Assembly: GCA_963808725.1 (NCBI GenBank)
Contig: CAWEGO010000002.1
Coordinates: forward strand, 1,178,001-1,242,000
Origin: JAHFUA01 sp963808725
GTDB taxonomy: Bacteria; Acidobacteriota; Terriglobia; Terriglobales; Acidobacteriaceae
Direction of reading: 5' to 3'
Length of the DNA stretch: 64,000 nt
Below, piece by piece: positions 44,117 through 52,834 of the stretch. The notes beneath the pieces were generated by a model, which was given only the letters and a program-made list of their open reading frames with translations, made no database searches and was not told the origin of the DNA. How positions within the stretch are numbered: position 1 is the first letter of the stretch; each line of letters starts with the position of its first letter. The translations under genes were made by a program, and so were the position numbers.

Positions 44117-46681
44117 TCAGCCGAGACTGGGGCGCCAGGTGAAGGTCAGCAGCGTGGCCGCGAGATAGGCGGCCGCGCCGCCGGCCAGCGCCGCATTGAG
44201 CCCGAACTGGATGGCCACTATGACGGCCGCCACCGAACCCAGCACGCTGGAAGCAGCATTCATCGCCCACGCCCACTGGATCGCGCTGCCTTGTGGAGAC
44301 GTTGTTCGCAACGTCTCGGTGGCGATCTGCCGTAATCCTGTCGGGAAGGGCATGCCCATCACGAAGCCGAGCGGCGCCAGCAGCACGCTGCTGATCACCA
44401 CCTTGGCCGGAAACGGCAGACCGACCAGCGTTCCCAGAGCGCGCGGCAGAGCGAAAATGTACGCCACCACCAGCAGCGCGATCACCGCTAGCACCGGGCG
44501 CACCTGCGCGGTCCTCGCCAGGAGCCGTCGCGACGACGCGCTACCGGCACCGCTGGCCAGCAGCAGGAGAAAGACTACGACCGTAAGCGCATAGGTGGGG
44601 TGCCCGAGAAACAGGACGAAGCGCTGGATGAGCGCGATCTCCACCAGTATGTAACCCAGGCCCAGCGCGACGAAGTAGAGAAGCGGAACCAGGTGTCGCG
44701 GACGCGGTTCACCATGCAGCGCCAGCGGCCCGATCAGGAACCCCACCACTGCCAGCAGCGAGATCAACAGGACGATCCCCAGCACCACTACCCCGAGATT
44801 GTTCTTCCAATCCATGCCGCGCCCGCTGGCATGAATGACGTTGCGCAGCGCATCGCTTGCCTTGAAGGTGAAGAAGAAAAACGGCGCGTCGTCGCTGACC
44901 GGCGCGATGTTGAAGGGATAATTGCGGATGAATTCTCGCCGCGGGCTGAAGCGCACGTCACCGAGCGCCGCCCGCTGGTGTAGCAGGATGAGTCGCTGGA
45001 AGGGAGCAGCGGCCTCGCCGGCGGCGCGGCGTTCCCTGCGGAGGTCGTTGATCCAGGGCTCGTCTTCACGCGTCAGTCCCGGCGATTCGTCGCCAGCGAG
45101 GCTGGCGAACAGCGTTGGCGTGTACAGCGGATAGAGGTCGGGATTCTCGTCGAGGTGCCGCAGCACTTCGCGCTCCTCATCCCAGGTGAAAGGCGTCTTC
45201 TTCGCCAGCACAGTGACGGGACGGCCGTCCTCGTCCAGGGGGCCGTCGGCAACAATGATGAAGTGCTTGCGCACGTCCTCGACGCCCATGGCTTCGAGCG
45301 CGTCGATGGCCTGCGAGACCACGCGCAGCGCCTCGCGCGGCTGGCGGAACTCCCAGCGTGTAATGGCAATAAAGCCCTCGGGCTGGAGGTGGTCGAAGTA
45401 TTCGCGGAAGGCCTCCACCGTGTAGAGATTGTTCTCACTGAGCGCGAAAGCTCCGGCGGCGGTAGACGCCCAGGTATCCACCAGCGTCATCTGCACCACG
45501 TCGAACTTGTCGCGGCTGCCGCGAATCCACGAGCGCCCGTCGCCGACGTGCAGGTGCACTTGCGGCAGCTCGTAGAGGTGATAGCTGTAATCGGCGTAGA
45601 GGCCGCGCATGATGGTGTCGGCGATCAGCGGATTGATCTCGATGGCGGTGACGCTGGGGCTGCCGTTCGCGACCGCGCGCAGCACATCCACGCCGCCACC
45701 CGGCCCGATGATGGCGTAGGCGCCCCGCGGACGCAGCACGTTGGCGACGGCCGGCGCCGCCGACATGAGGTCCTGCTTCCAGTTGTAGCCCGGCTGGCCG
45801 TGGCCGCGATCTGCGCCTTCGGCGGGCGATTGCGTCTCGTCCCATTTCTGCGGGTCCACGTTCATGATGGCGGTGGAAGCATCAGCATCGATCACGATGT
45901 ACTTACCGGTACCGACCTGGTCTACTTCCACCCGCGAAAGAGCGTTCCACCGCGCGAACAGCATCCAGGGCTGATCTCGCCGCTCGCCTTTGGCGTACAC
46001 GATGTCGATCAGCCGGCCGGAATGATTGGCGGTCAGGAGAGTGACGAGCACCAGCGACAACGCGATCGCCGTCCGGCGCAGCCTGCCAGCGTCGGCCCAA
46101 ATGGCCGCCGCGCCTGCCATCGCTAGCGCCGCGAAGACCACCGCATTCGGTCCGCCCACCCAGTTCAGCAGCGGTACCACCGCCAGGCAGGAAATCGCCG
46201 CGCCCACCAGGTCTGCGCCATACAGCTCGGTGATCCGCTGCGTTTCCCGCGCAAATACTGACGAGAACAGCACGCCGGTAAGGAAAAACGGCACCGCGGC
46301 GGCGACGTACATCAGGCTCAGCCGTCCGAAGTTCGCCCAAGCCAGGTTGAGCGACACCGGCACGTGCAGCACGACTTCCAGCGCGAGCACGATAACGAGC
46401 GCGTTGATACCGCACAGCACCGCGCCCAGCTGCCGCACGGTCCAGCGCGCCAGCCACTCGCGGTGCAGGTAGGCGAACACCCCGCCCGCTCCCAGGCCCA
46501 GCAGTGCGATGGAGATGGCAAGGAACGCAAAATGATAGAAGAGCACCACCGAAAACAGCCGGGTGAGCGCCAGCTCGAGCAGCAGGCTGGCAAAGCTCGC
46601 CAGGCCGACGCCGGCGATATGCACGCGGCGGTCGGTCTCGACTGTGTTCGCGCTGGGGGAGAGAACGGCGGCTTGGCTCAT
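44117..46681 (-). CDS. Polytopic membrane protein with spermidine-synthase-like SAM-binding domain
   Basis: 854 residues. An N-terminal block of about seven membrane helices, a central Rossmann domain (residues about 290-480) with the SAM-binding IIGPGGGVDVLRAVAN and AIEINPLIAD followed by LHVGDGRSWI, and a C-terminal block of about six to seven helices. This membrane-embedded relative of SpeE is common in environmental bacteria, but the substrate is not established; classical putrescine-binding residues are not evident. It starts 9 nt after acpS on the same strand. Confidence 0.85.
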   Translation of the reverse strand: MSQAAVLSPSANTVETDRRVHIAGVGLASFASLLLELALTRLFSVVLFYHFAFLAISIALLGLGAGGVFAYLHREWLARWTVRQLGAVLCGINALVIVLALEVVLHVPVSLNLAWANFGRLSLMYVAAAVPFFLTGVLFSSVFARETQRITELYGADLVGAAISCLAVVPLLNWVGGPNAVVFAALAMAGAAAIWADAGRLRRTAIALSLVLVTLLTANHSGRLIDIVYAKGERRDQPWMLFARWNALSRVEVDQVGTGKYIVIDADASTAIMNVDPQKWDETQSPAEGADRGHGQPGYNWKQDLMSAAPAVANVLRPRGAYAIIGPGGGVDVLRAVANGSPSVTAIEINPLIADTIMRGLYADYSYHLYELPQVHLHVGDGRSWIRGSRDKFDVVQMTLVDTWASTAAGAFALSENNLYTVEAFREYFDHLQPEGFIAITRWEFRQPREALRVVSQAIDALEAMGVEDVRKHFIIVADGPLDEDGRPVTVLAKKTPFTWDEEREVLRHLDENPDLYPLYTPTLFASLAGDESPGLTREDEPWINDLRRERRAAGEAAAPFQRLILLHQRAALGDVRFSPRREFIRNYPFNIAPVSDDAPFFFFTFKASDALRNVIHASGRGMDWKNNLGVVVLGIVLLISLLAVVGFLIGPLALHGEPRPRHLVPLLYFVALGLGYILVEIALIQRFVLFLGHPTYALTVVVFLLLLASGAGSASSRRLLARTAQVRPVLAVIALLVVAYIFALPRALGTLVGLPFPAKVVISSVLLAPLGFVMGMPFPTGLRQIATETLRTTSPQGSAIQWAWAMNAASSVLGSVAAVIVAIQFGLNAALAGGAAAYLAATLLTFTWRPSLG

Positions 46682-46690
46682 CGGGAGAGG

Positions 46691-47068
46691 TTAGTCCTCG
46701 AGGATCACTTGCGCGATCGCCTGCTCGGCGGTGTGGGAAAGCGAAAGCGACGTCCGGCGCACGCCCAGCTTGGCGGCGAATTCTGCGGCGCGCCCGCTGA
46801 AGCAGAGGGTTGGCCGTCCGCCGGGCTCGCGGCCTACTTCAACGTCCTTCCAGGTTACGCCGTGACGCCATCCGGTGCCGATGGCCTTGAACCCGGCTTC
46901 CTTGGCGGCAAAACGCGCGGCAAAGCGCTCCATGGCGTTCTGCTTCGACTGGCAATAGCGGATTTCGCCGGCGGTGAACACGCGACTCAGGAAGCGCTCG
47001 CCGAAGCGCTCCACTGCCGCCGCGATGCGCGGGACTTCGACGATGTCGATGCCGGTGCCGACAATCAC
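46691..47068 (-). CDS. acpS: Holo-[acyl-carrier-protein] synthase
   Basis: A 125-residue enzyme transferring 4'-phosphopantetheine from CoA to ACP. VGTGIDIVEVPRI with the Mg-binding Asp at the N terminus and RFAARFAAKEAGFKAIG with the catalytic Glu/Lys motif; C-terminal SLSHTAEQAIAQVIL. The GTG at 47068 gives the family length; longer frames run into repeats. It would activate the two ACPs encoded 14 kb away. Confidence 0.93.
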   Translation of the reverse strand: MIVGTGIDIVEVPRIAAAVERFGERFLSRVFTAGEIRYCQSKQNAMERFAARFAAKEAGFKAIGTGWRHGVTWKDVEVGREPGGRPTLCFSGRAAEFAAKLGVRRTSLSLSHTAEQAIAQVILED

Positions 47069-47137
47069 GGAAGAGGTAAGGTAACACACGGACAATTCAT
47101 TTCGCCGCACGGATAGCCTGCCCCGAGCGAAGTCGAG

Positions 47138-47206
47138 GGGCGGATTCACGCGGATCTTGGACAATCATTCTGATCCGCGCTCATCCGTGTTGATCTGCGG
47201 CGGGGA
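47138..47206. repeat. GCGGAT/ATCCGTG word repeat between acpS and the DNA ligase gene
   Basis: GGGGCGGATTCACGCGGATC and GATCCGCGCTCATCCGTG units face each other in the divergent promoter interval. Same family as 31179-31250, 33209-33230, 41937-41960 and 60301-60335. Confidence 0.55.
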
Positions 47207-47258
47207 AGTTGGGCTGCTGCGTCTCGACCGCGCACCTGCACATCCAAAGGGATTGCGC

Positions 47259-48988
47259 ATGCAGGCCCTAGCCACAGTCGCGGAAGCTATCGGCGGAACA
47301 ACCAAGAAGACGGAAAAAGTCCGCCTGCTGGCCGAGTATTTCCGCTCCCGCACGGTTGAGGAGTCTGCCGTCTCGGCCGTGTTTCTCTCCGGCCGCGCCT
47401 TCCCGGGGTGGGAAGAAGCCACGCTGCAGGTGGGCGGAGCGCAGCTCTGGCGCGTGGTCGGCGCGCTGGCGCACAAGAGCGAAGCCGTGCTGACAGCCGC
47501 CTATCGCCGCCACGGAAGATACTTGGCGCCGCCGCGTACGAAGTCCTGCGATCGGTGGCGCCGGCCCAGAGCACGCTTACCGTGCTCCAGGTGGCTGAAG
47601 CCTTCCGCGCCATCGCGCGCGCCTCCGGTCCCGCGGCGAAGTCGGCGCTGGTTACTGGCTTGCTCCAGCAGGCGACGGCGCTCGAAGCCAAGTACATCGT
47701 CAAGATCATCACCGGCGAGCTGCGCATCGGGCTGAAGGAAAGCCTGGTGGAAGAAGCCAACGCCAAGGCCTACGGCGCCACGCCCGCCGAGGTGCAACGC
47801 GCCAACATGCTGCTCGGCGATATCGGCGAGACCCTGCGTCTGGCCGCCGGCGGGCGTCTCGGCGAAGCGCGCCTGCGCCTGTTCCATCCTATCGGCTTCA
47901 TGCTCGCCAGCCCGGTGGAAAATGCCGAGGAAGCCTTCACGTATTTCGACCATGCCGCGGTCGAGGACAAATACGACGGCATCCGCGCGCAGGCTCACAT
48001 CGCTTCTAGCGATCCGCACGTGCGTCTGTTCTCGCGCACGCTGGACGAAGTCACGGAATCCTTTCCCGAGCTGGTCGCGCCGCTCAGCGCCTTCACCGAA
48101 ACTCTGGTGCTCGATGGCGAGATCGTCGCCTGGGACGCCGCCGAAGACCGTGCACTTCCGTTCTCCGAACTCCAGAAGCGGCTGGGACGGAAGAAAGTCA
48201 GCGAAGCCATCCAGCGCGAGGTGCCGGTGGCCTATGTCGTCTTCGACGTGCTCTATGCCGGCGACGCGCTGGTGATCGACCATCCGCTGCGTGAACGCGG
48301 CGCGCTGCTCGATCGCATCTTCGCTGCTGCGCGCAGGGCGGTCACAGTGCAGACTACCGACGCTCAGGGACGCCTCACCTTCGAGCCCGCGGTGGAAGCT
48401 CACGCTGACGCGAATTCCCCGGCGCAGGTGATCCGGGCGCCGGTCGCCCGCGCCGATTCGCCCCAGCACTTGCAAGAGATGTTCGAACAGGCGCGCGAGC
48501 GCGGCAACGAAGGCCTGATGATCAAAGACCTGGAGTCGCCGTACACGCCCGGCCGCCGCGGGCGTGCGTGGCTCAAACTGAAGCGCGAGCTGGCCACGCT
48601 GGACGTGGTGGTCACGGCGGTGGAGTGGGGACACGGCAAGCGCGCCAATGTCCTCAGCGATTACACGTTCGCAGTCCGTGACGGGGACAAACTGCTCAAC
48701 GTCGGCAAAGCCTACTCCGGCCTCACCGACGCCGAGATCGCCAAAATGACCAAGTGGTTTCTGGAACACACGCTGGCGGACCCGGGCTATCTGCGGCTAG
48801 TCGAGCCCAAGATCGTGATCGAGGTCGCGTTCAACGCGGTGATGCGCTCCGACCGCCACGAGAGCGGCTTCGCCCTGCGCTTTCCGCGGATCTTGCGTCT
48901 CCGCGACGACAAATCGCCAGGCGAGATCGACACGCTCGAAACGGTGAAGGAGATTTACGAGGGGCAAAAGTCCAGGGAGAGTGCGTGA
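47259..48988 (+). CDS. ATP-dependent DNA ligase (single-base frameshift near residue 85)
   Basis: About 576 residues in an archaeal-type layout: N-terminal DNA-binding domain (LATVAEAIGGTTKKTEKVRLL, then AEAFRAIARASGPAAKSALV, KYIVKIITGELRIGLKE), adenylation domain with the active-site lysine in VEDKYDGIRAQ, ETLVLDGEIVAW, EGLMIKDLESPYTPGRRG and WLKLKR, and an OB fold. The frame shifts at 47515/47516, where one base is missing (AAYRRHG, then KILGAAAYEVL). All nucleotidyltransferase motifs are 3' of the shift. The NAD-dependent LigA elsewhere would be the replicative ligase; this one probably serves repair (inference). Confidence 0.9.
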
Positions 48989-49002
48989 AGGGTTGTCGGA
49001 AA

Positions 49003-49461
49003 CTACGCATCGGGTTCCCCGGTTGTTATACCGCGGGCCTCTTCCGCCACAAGTCGATATGGCTGCAGCATTTCCCGCAGCGCCCTCGAGATAGTCGGAA
49101 ACGACCATGCACCGTGCTGTTTCCAGGAGTCGGTGTTTGGAATGTTGGTCGCGCGGAGAACCTCCTCCAGCAACTCGTCGTGTGGATACAGGAACCATTC
49201 GTCACCGCTTGGGAAACATACGTAAAGGTCACGACGGCGGTATTTTTCATCGAACGTCAGCCGGCTCTTGAGCTGAATCTTCAAAAATGTCCGGCCATCG
49301 CAATGCTGCGCGATGAAGTCGGCACCGCCCCAGTCGCTACTGAGACGGATGGTAATGTAGCCGTAGTCTGCCAGGACTGCGGAGACCTTCTGGAAATTGT
49401 AGGCTTCCCGCTGTCGCGAATTCAGATTGCCATATGGTATCCGGTTGAACGTTATGCCCAA
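49003..49461 (-). CDS. Putative PD-(D/E)XK-like protein, unknown function
   Basis: A 152-residue protein from a TTG with AGGAG about 9 nt upstream. An alpha/beta core reads QKVSAVLADYGYITIRLSSDWGGADFIA, then RTFLKIQLKSR, resembling the D...(E/Q)xK catalytic pattern of restriction-like nucleases (Asp in GGADFIA, then Q-L-K). The C-terminal part has VCFPSGDEWFLYPHDELL. I know similar uncharacterised proteins but no assigned function. Its codons are visibly less GC-rich than its neighbours', suggesting acquisition. Confidence 0.55.
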   Translation of the reverse strand: MGITFNRIPYGNLNSRQREAYNFQKVSAVLADYGYITIRLSSDWGGADFIAQHCDGRTFLKIQLKSRLTFDEKYRRRDLYVCFPSGDEWFLYPHDELLEEVLRATNIPNTDSWKQHGAWSFPTISRALREMLQPYRLVAEEARGITTGEPDA

Positions 49462-49559
49462 GTGCTTCCGTCTCCTTTCGCGCTACACTGCAGGAATCGG
49501 CCTGCGTTCTGCCGATCCTGGTGCGCACCACGGCTTCGCAGCCGCCTAAGTCCCCTCGA

Positions 49560-50069
49560 TCATTCCGCAACATTGACGTTGAACGTCGTCTTGCCGGTCT
49601 TCCCCTCGGCGCTCGCGGTGACGACGACTTCCCACTCTCCGGCCATGCTGAACTCGCCCGCGCTCTCGTACTCACCACTGCCCGCTGATTTGAGCGGGAA
49701 TTGATTCTTGCCCATGTCCATCAGCGGCATGACCAGCGAGACTTCCACCTGAGCGCCCTCCACCGGCGTGCCGAGCGTTTGCTTCACGGTGACGTGGAAA
49801 TTCGTCTTCCGTCCGAACCTGGGCTGGGCGGGATCCATGGCCAGTGACATGATGAACGCCGAGCCGGGCGCAGCCTGCGTAGCGATGATGGCGCTCTTCT
49901 CGTGCGGCTTCGATGGCGCGGGTTCTTTCTTATTGCAGCCGGCAGCGAATATAAGCGCGAAGGTGAGCAGGCTGGCGAGGAAGCGGGCTTGCCCTCTACA
50001 CGCTGAAAAGCAGGTCCCTCGACTCGGTCCAGCCAGCGCATCAAGCCAAAAGCGGGCTTGATGCGTCAT
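49560..50069 (-). CDS. FixH/YtkA-like lipoprotein
   Basis: About 169 residues, lipobox FAAGC near residue 45, then a beta-sandwich domain (FIMSLAMDPAQPRFGRKTNFHVTV, VEVSLVMPLMDMGKNQFPL, YESAGEFSMAGEWEVVVTASAEG in pieces). The Met-rich MPLMDMG and the AGEW motif match FixH/YtkA-type domains linked to copper or heavy-metal handling. The start is uncertain: the ATG at 50069 lies inside a repeat and adds about 25 residues before the signal. It is followed upstream by a CDF cation transporter on the same strand. Confidence 0.75.
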   Translation of the reverse strand: MTHQARFWLDALAGPSRGTCFSACRGQARFLASLLTFALIFAAGCNKKEPAPSKPHEKSAIIATQAAPGSAFIMSLAMDPAQPRFGRKTNFHVTVKQTLGTPVEGAQVEVSLVMPLMDMGKNQFPLKSAGSGEYESAGEFSMAGEWEVVVTASAEGKTGKTTFNVNVAE

Positions 50070-50098
50070 GCGGCTGGACCTCGCTCGGGATGACAATT
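50000..50098. repeat. REP-like dyad block upstream of the FixH-like gene
   Basis: Contains GCATCAAGCC/GGCTTGATGC (perfect 10-bp stem around 50038-50064) and outer arms with GGTCCCTCGACTCGG and ACCTCGCTCGGGATGAC words. Related in wording to 33734-33811 and 26822-26944. It overlaps the predicted N terminus of the lipoprotein gene. Confidence 0.5.
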
Positions 50099-50126
50099 TC
50101 AATTTTGGTTGAATCATTGAACCGGG

Positions 50127-51041
50127 CTAGTGCGGGTGTGAGTGGCTCTCCTCGACCACGGCCACGCAGCCGTGCGCCACCTCGCAGACCACATGCTCGA
50201 ACTGGATGGTGGTGTGCTCGATCTTGAAGCTGGCGCGCAAGCGCTCCTTTACCTCGCGCAGGATCTGTTCGCTCTCCGACGGCGGGATGTCCGGGATGGA
50301 GATGTGGCAGGAAAGCGCGTGGCTCTCCGATCCCAGGCTCCAGACGTGCAGGTCGTGGACGCCGTTCACGCCCTGGATCGCGGCGATCACCGCGGTGATG
50401 CGCTCCAGCTCCATGCCGCGCGGCGTGCCTTCCAGCAGGATGTTCAGGGTCTCGCGGATGATCTCCCACGACGACCACAGGATGAGCGCGCCGATAGCTA
50501 TGGAGAGCGCCGGATCGATCCAGGTCTGGCGGGTCAGCATGATGCCGATGCCGCCCACGATCACGGCGGCGGTGGAGAGCGTGTCGCCCAGCATGTGCAG
50601 AAAGGCGCTGCGGATATTGACGTCGCGGCTGGAGGCCCAGAGCATGGCCGCGATCACGCCGTTCATCACCACGCCCGCCGCCGCCACCCCGATCATCAGC
50701 CGCGGCGCCACCTGCGCCGGCGCGTACAACCGGCGACCCGCTTCCCAGAAGATGAAGAACGCCACCGCCACCAGCGCTAGCGCATTGACGAACGCGGCCA
50801 GCACTCCGGCGCGCTGGTAGCCGTAGGTCTTGGTCGAGCTCGGCGGCAGCCCTTGCACGTACACCGCGAACCAGGAGAGCAGCAGCGCCAGAAAGTCCGA
50901 GAGGTTGTGCCCGGCCTCGGAGAGCAGCGCCAGGCTGTGCGCACGCAGTCCCGCCGCGACCAGCAGGACGATGTAGATCAGGGTCGCCAGCAGCGAGAGG
51001 CGCAGGACCTTGGAGGTCCGCTGCTGGGCGTGGGTGTGCAT
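50127..51041 (-). CDS. Cation diffusion facilitator (CzcD/ZitB-like) efflux transporter
   Basis: A 304-residue CDF transporter exporting Zn(II) or related ions in exchange for protons. Six membrane helices; metal-site helices with SEAGHNLSDF (TM2) and HMLGDTLST (TM5), i.e. the HxxxD pair; a C-terminal cytoplasmic ferredoxin-like domain (VNGVHDLHVWSLGSESHALSCHISI). His-rich N and C termini (MHTHAQ, EESHSHPH). Paired with a FixH/YtkA-like lipoprotein, suggesting a metal-homeostasis unit. Confidence 0.94.
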   Translation of the reverse strand: MHTHAQQRTSKVLRLSLLATLIYIVLLVAAGLRAHSLALLSEAGHNLSDFLALLLSWFAVYVQGLPPSSTKTYGYQRAGVLAAFVNALALVAVAFFIFWEAGRRLYAPAQVAPRLMIGVAAAGVVMNGVIAAMLWASSRDVNIRSAFLHMLGDTLSTAAVIVGGIGIMLTRQTWIDPALSIAIGALILWSSWEIIRETLNILLEGTPRGMELERITAVIAAIQGVNGVHDLHVWSLGSESHALSCHISIPDIPPSESEQILREVKERLRASFKIEHTTIQFEHVVCEVAHGCVAVVEESHSHPH

Positions 51042-51063
51042 CTGATTAGTCTAACTCAAACGT

Positions 51064-52632
51064 TCAGCGCTTCAGCAGGTCGACGGGTTCGCGCACGTCC
51101 GTGACGCGGAAGTGGCGGGCCAGCGTGGGATAGCGCTGCGCGACGGCTTCATACATATCAAAGGCGATTTTTCGATACGAAAAATGTCCGGCGGCGCCGG
51201 TGCGCAGCTCGGAGATATAGGCTACCTCGGCAAAATCCATCTTGAACAGCGTGCGCTTGCGGAAGGCCAGGGGTAGCAGGTAAACGGCGTCGGTGCGTGC
51301 GTCCTCGCCAGCCGTACGTTTGAGTTCCACCACCGCATCCTGCACGCGCTCCATAGCATCGTCGTAGCGCTGGCGCAGGCCGGCGGCGGCAAGCTCGTCG
51401 GGTGTTTCGTAGCCGTGCGCGTCGGTAAACGCCTGGTGGACCTGCACGCAGCGCCGATGGCGGTGCAGGTCGCGGAAGCCGCCGATGTCCATCAGGATGT
51501 CGAAGCGCAACGTCTGCCCGGCGTTGAAGGCACGCAGCAGTTCGTCGTGAGGGCCGCGGTACTTGATCCCGAGATCGACGATTTCGCGGCGTTGGCCGGC
51601 GCCGAGCGCCGCCACACGCTCCCGGATCTGCCGGTAGGGATACGCGCAGTGCTCATAGAGCAACGTGGTCGCGATCTCGACCTCGAGAGGCTCGTCGTCC
51701 AGCAGATCGACCGCAGGCGCCGGCGCGATGGCAGCGCCGGCCATGAGTTCCGCGGCGGCAGTTGCCAGCTCCTCGCGGCTGCACATCAGGTAAGGACTCG
51801 CTTCGGCATACTTGACGAGCGTGGGCGCCGGCCGCACTTCCTTCATCAGCAGGTCGTAGACGTTATTGCCCCAGCCGTCATCGCGCCCGCGGATTTCTTC
51901 CCACAGCTCGCGAAGCGCATATCCATTCACGTTGTAAGCCGGATTGCGCGCGGCTTCCTTCAGGCTCTCCCCCAGTGCGCGCACCTCGGGGAAGCGGTCG
52001 GAGAGCAGGCGCGAGATTTGCGATTCCAGGGTGCGCGCATTGACGATCTGACCCAGTGAAGTGTTGGTGGCCAGCGGCAACAGGTAACGCGCGACGTCGA
52101 AGGCGCGGGCGCGCAGGGTACGCTCATACGCCTCCTGCTTCATGTCGATGGGGCGGGGCGTGCGCTCCTGCAAGTGGCGAAACATCCGCGCCGAGATGGT
52201 TTGATACTCGGTAAAAAGAAAATCGATGGTGTCGCAGAAGCGCCGCTGCGCCGCGCCGCTCGCGCCGAACTCGGGCAGGTAGTAGTCGGGATGAGAAAAA
52301 TCCTGATAGCGCGTGGAGCGCTCCTGACCATCCCACCTCTGCTCGTCGACCACGGCAATGGCGGCCAGGATCGAGAGCCGCTCGATGGCCATGGCGATGT
52401 GCGCCAGGTCCGCGATCGAACGGTGTCCGTATTGGAAATAATAAGTGTTGAGGAATTTCTCGGCCCGTTGTTCGCTGATCTCGCGCAGCGACTCCTTCAT
52501 GGAGAGCGCCGAGCGCGAGTACTTGGCCATGGCGTAGGCTTGCACCTCGGGCTCGACGCCGTAGATCGCATAGACGGACGTGGTAGCGGGCTGAGCCGGC
52601 TTCGGGTCGCGGGGTGGGTTCTCGTCGGACAT
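51064..52632 (-). CDS. Double-length FAD-dependent thymidylate synthase (ThyX) family protein
   Basis: 522 residues, about twice a usual ThyX. The N-terminal half has SMKESLREISEQRAEKFLNTYYFQYGHRSIADLAHI and RWDGQERSTRYQDF, a variant of the ThyX motif RHRxxSxxxxSxRY. The C-terminal half has GPHDELLRAF, RFDILMDIGGFRDLHRHRRCVQVHQ and KRTLFKMDFAEVAYISELRTG. Residues are thus divided between two homologous halves, as if one chain formed a pseudo-dimer. Whether it makes dTMP is uncertain because each half is degenerate. No thyA is present in this window. Confidence 0.85.
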   Translation of the reverse strand: MSDENPPRDPKPAQPATTSVYAIYGVEPEVQAYAMAKYSRSALSMKESLREISEQRAEKFLNTYYFQYGHRSIADLAHIAMAIERLSILAAIAVVDEQRWDGQERSTRYQDFSHPDYYLPEFGASGAAQRRFCDTIDFLFTEYQTISARMFRHLQERTPRPIDMKQEAYERTLRARAFDVARYLLPLATNTSLGQIVNARTLESQISRLLSDRFPEVRALGESLKEAARNPAYNVNGYALRELWEEIRGRDDGWGNNVYDLLMKEVRPAPTLVKYAEASPYLMCSREELATAAAELMAGAAIAPAPAVDLLDDEPLEVEIATTLLYEHCAYPYRQIRERVAALGAGQRREIVDLGIKYRGPHDELLRAFNAGQTLRFDILMDIGGFRDLHRHRRCVQVHQAFTDAHGYETPDELAAAGLRQRYDDAMERVQDAVVELKRTAGEDARTDAVYLLPLAFRKRTLFKMDFAEVAYISELRTGAAGHFSYRKIAFDMYEAVAQRYPTLARHFRVTDVREPVDLLKR

Positions 52633-52834
52633 CGCGAGCGATGCTATTCCGGAATCGCAGTCGCGGGCAAGAGCCGCATGTTTGCCCGAATCAAAAAAAG
52701 TCGTTGGTTACTTCCGAGAGGTCAGCGCATCTATATGACAGCGCAGGGGGAGCGCTTTGGGAGTTACGTCCGTCACTGACTTTTGCACAAATGGACGTCG
52801 GAATTCGAGTTAAAATCGTCGATCTTGGTAAGGG

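Noticed and set aside
48754..49704. 316-residue plus-strand open frame across the DNA ligase end and the PD-(D/E)XK-like gene
   Set aside because: It overlaps two better-supported genes in other frames and has no domain.
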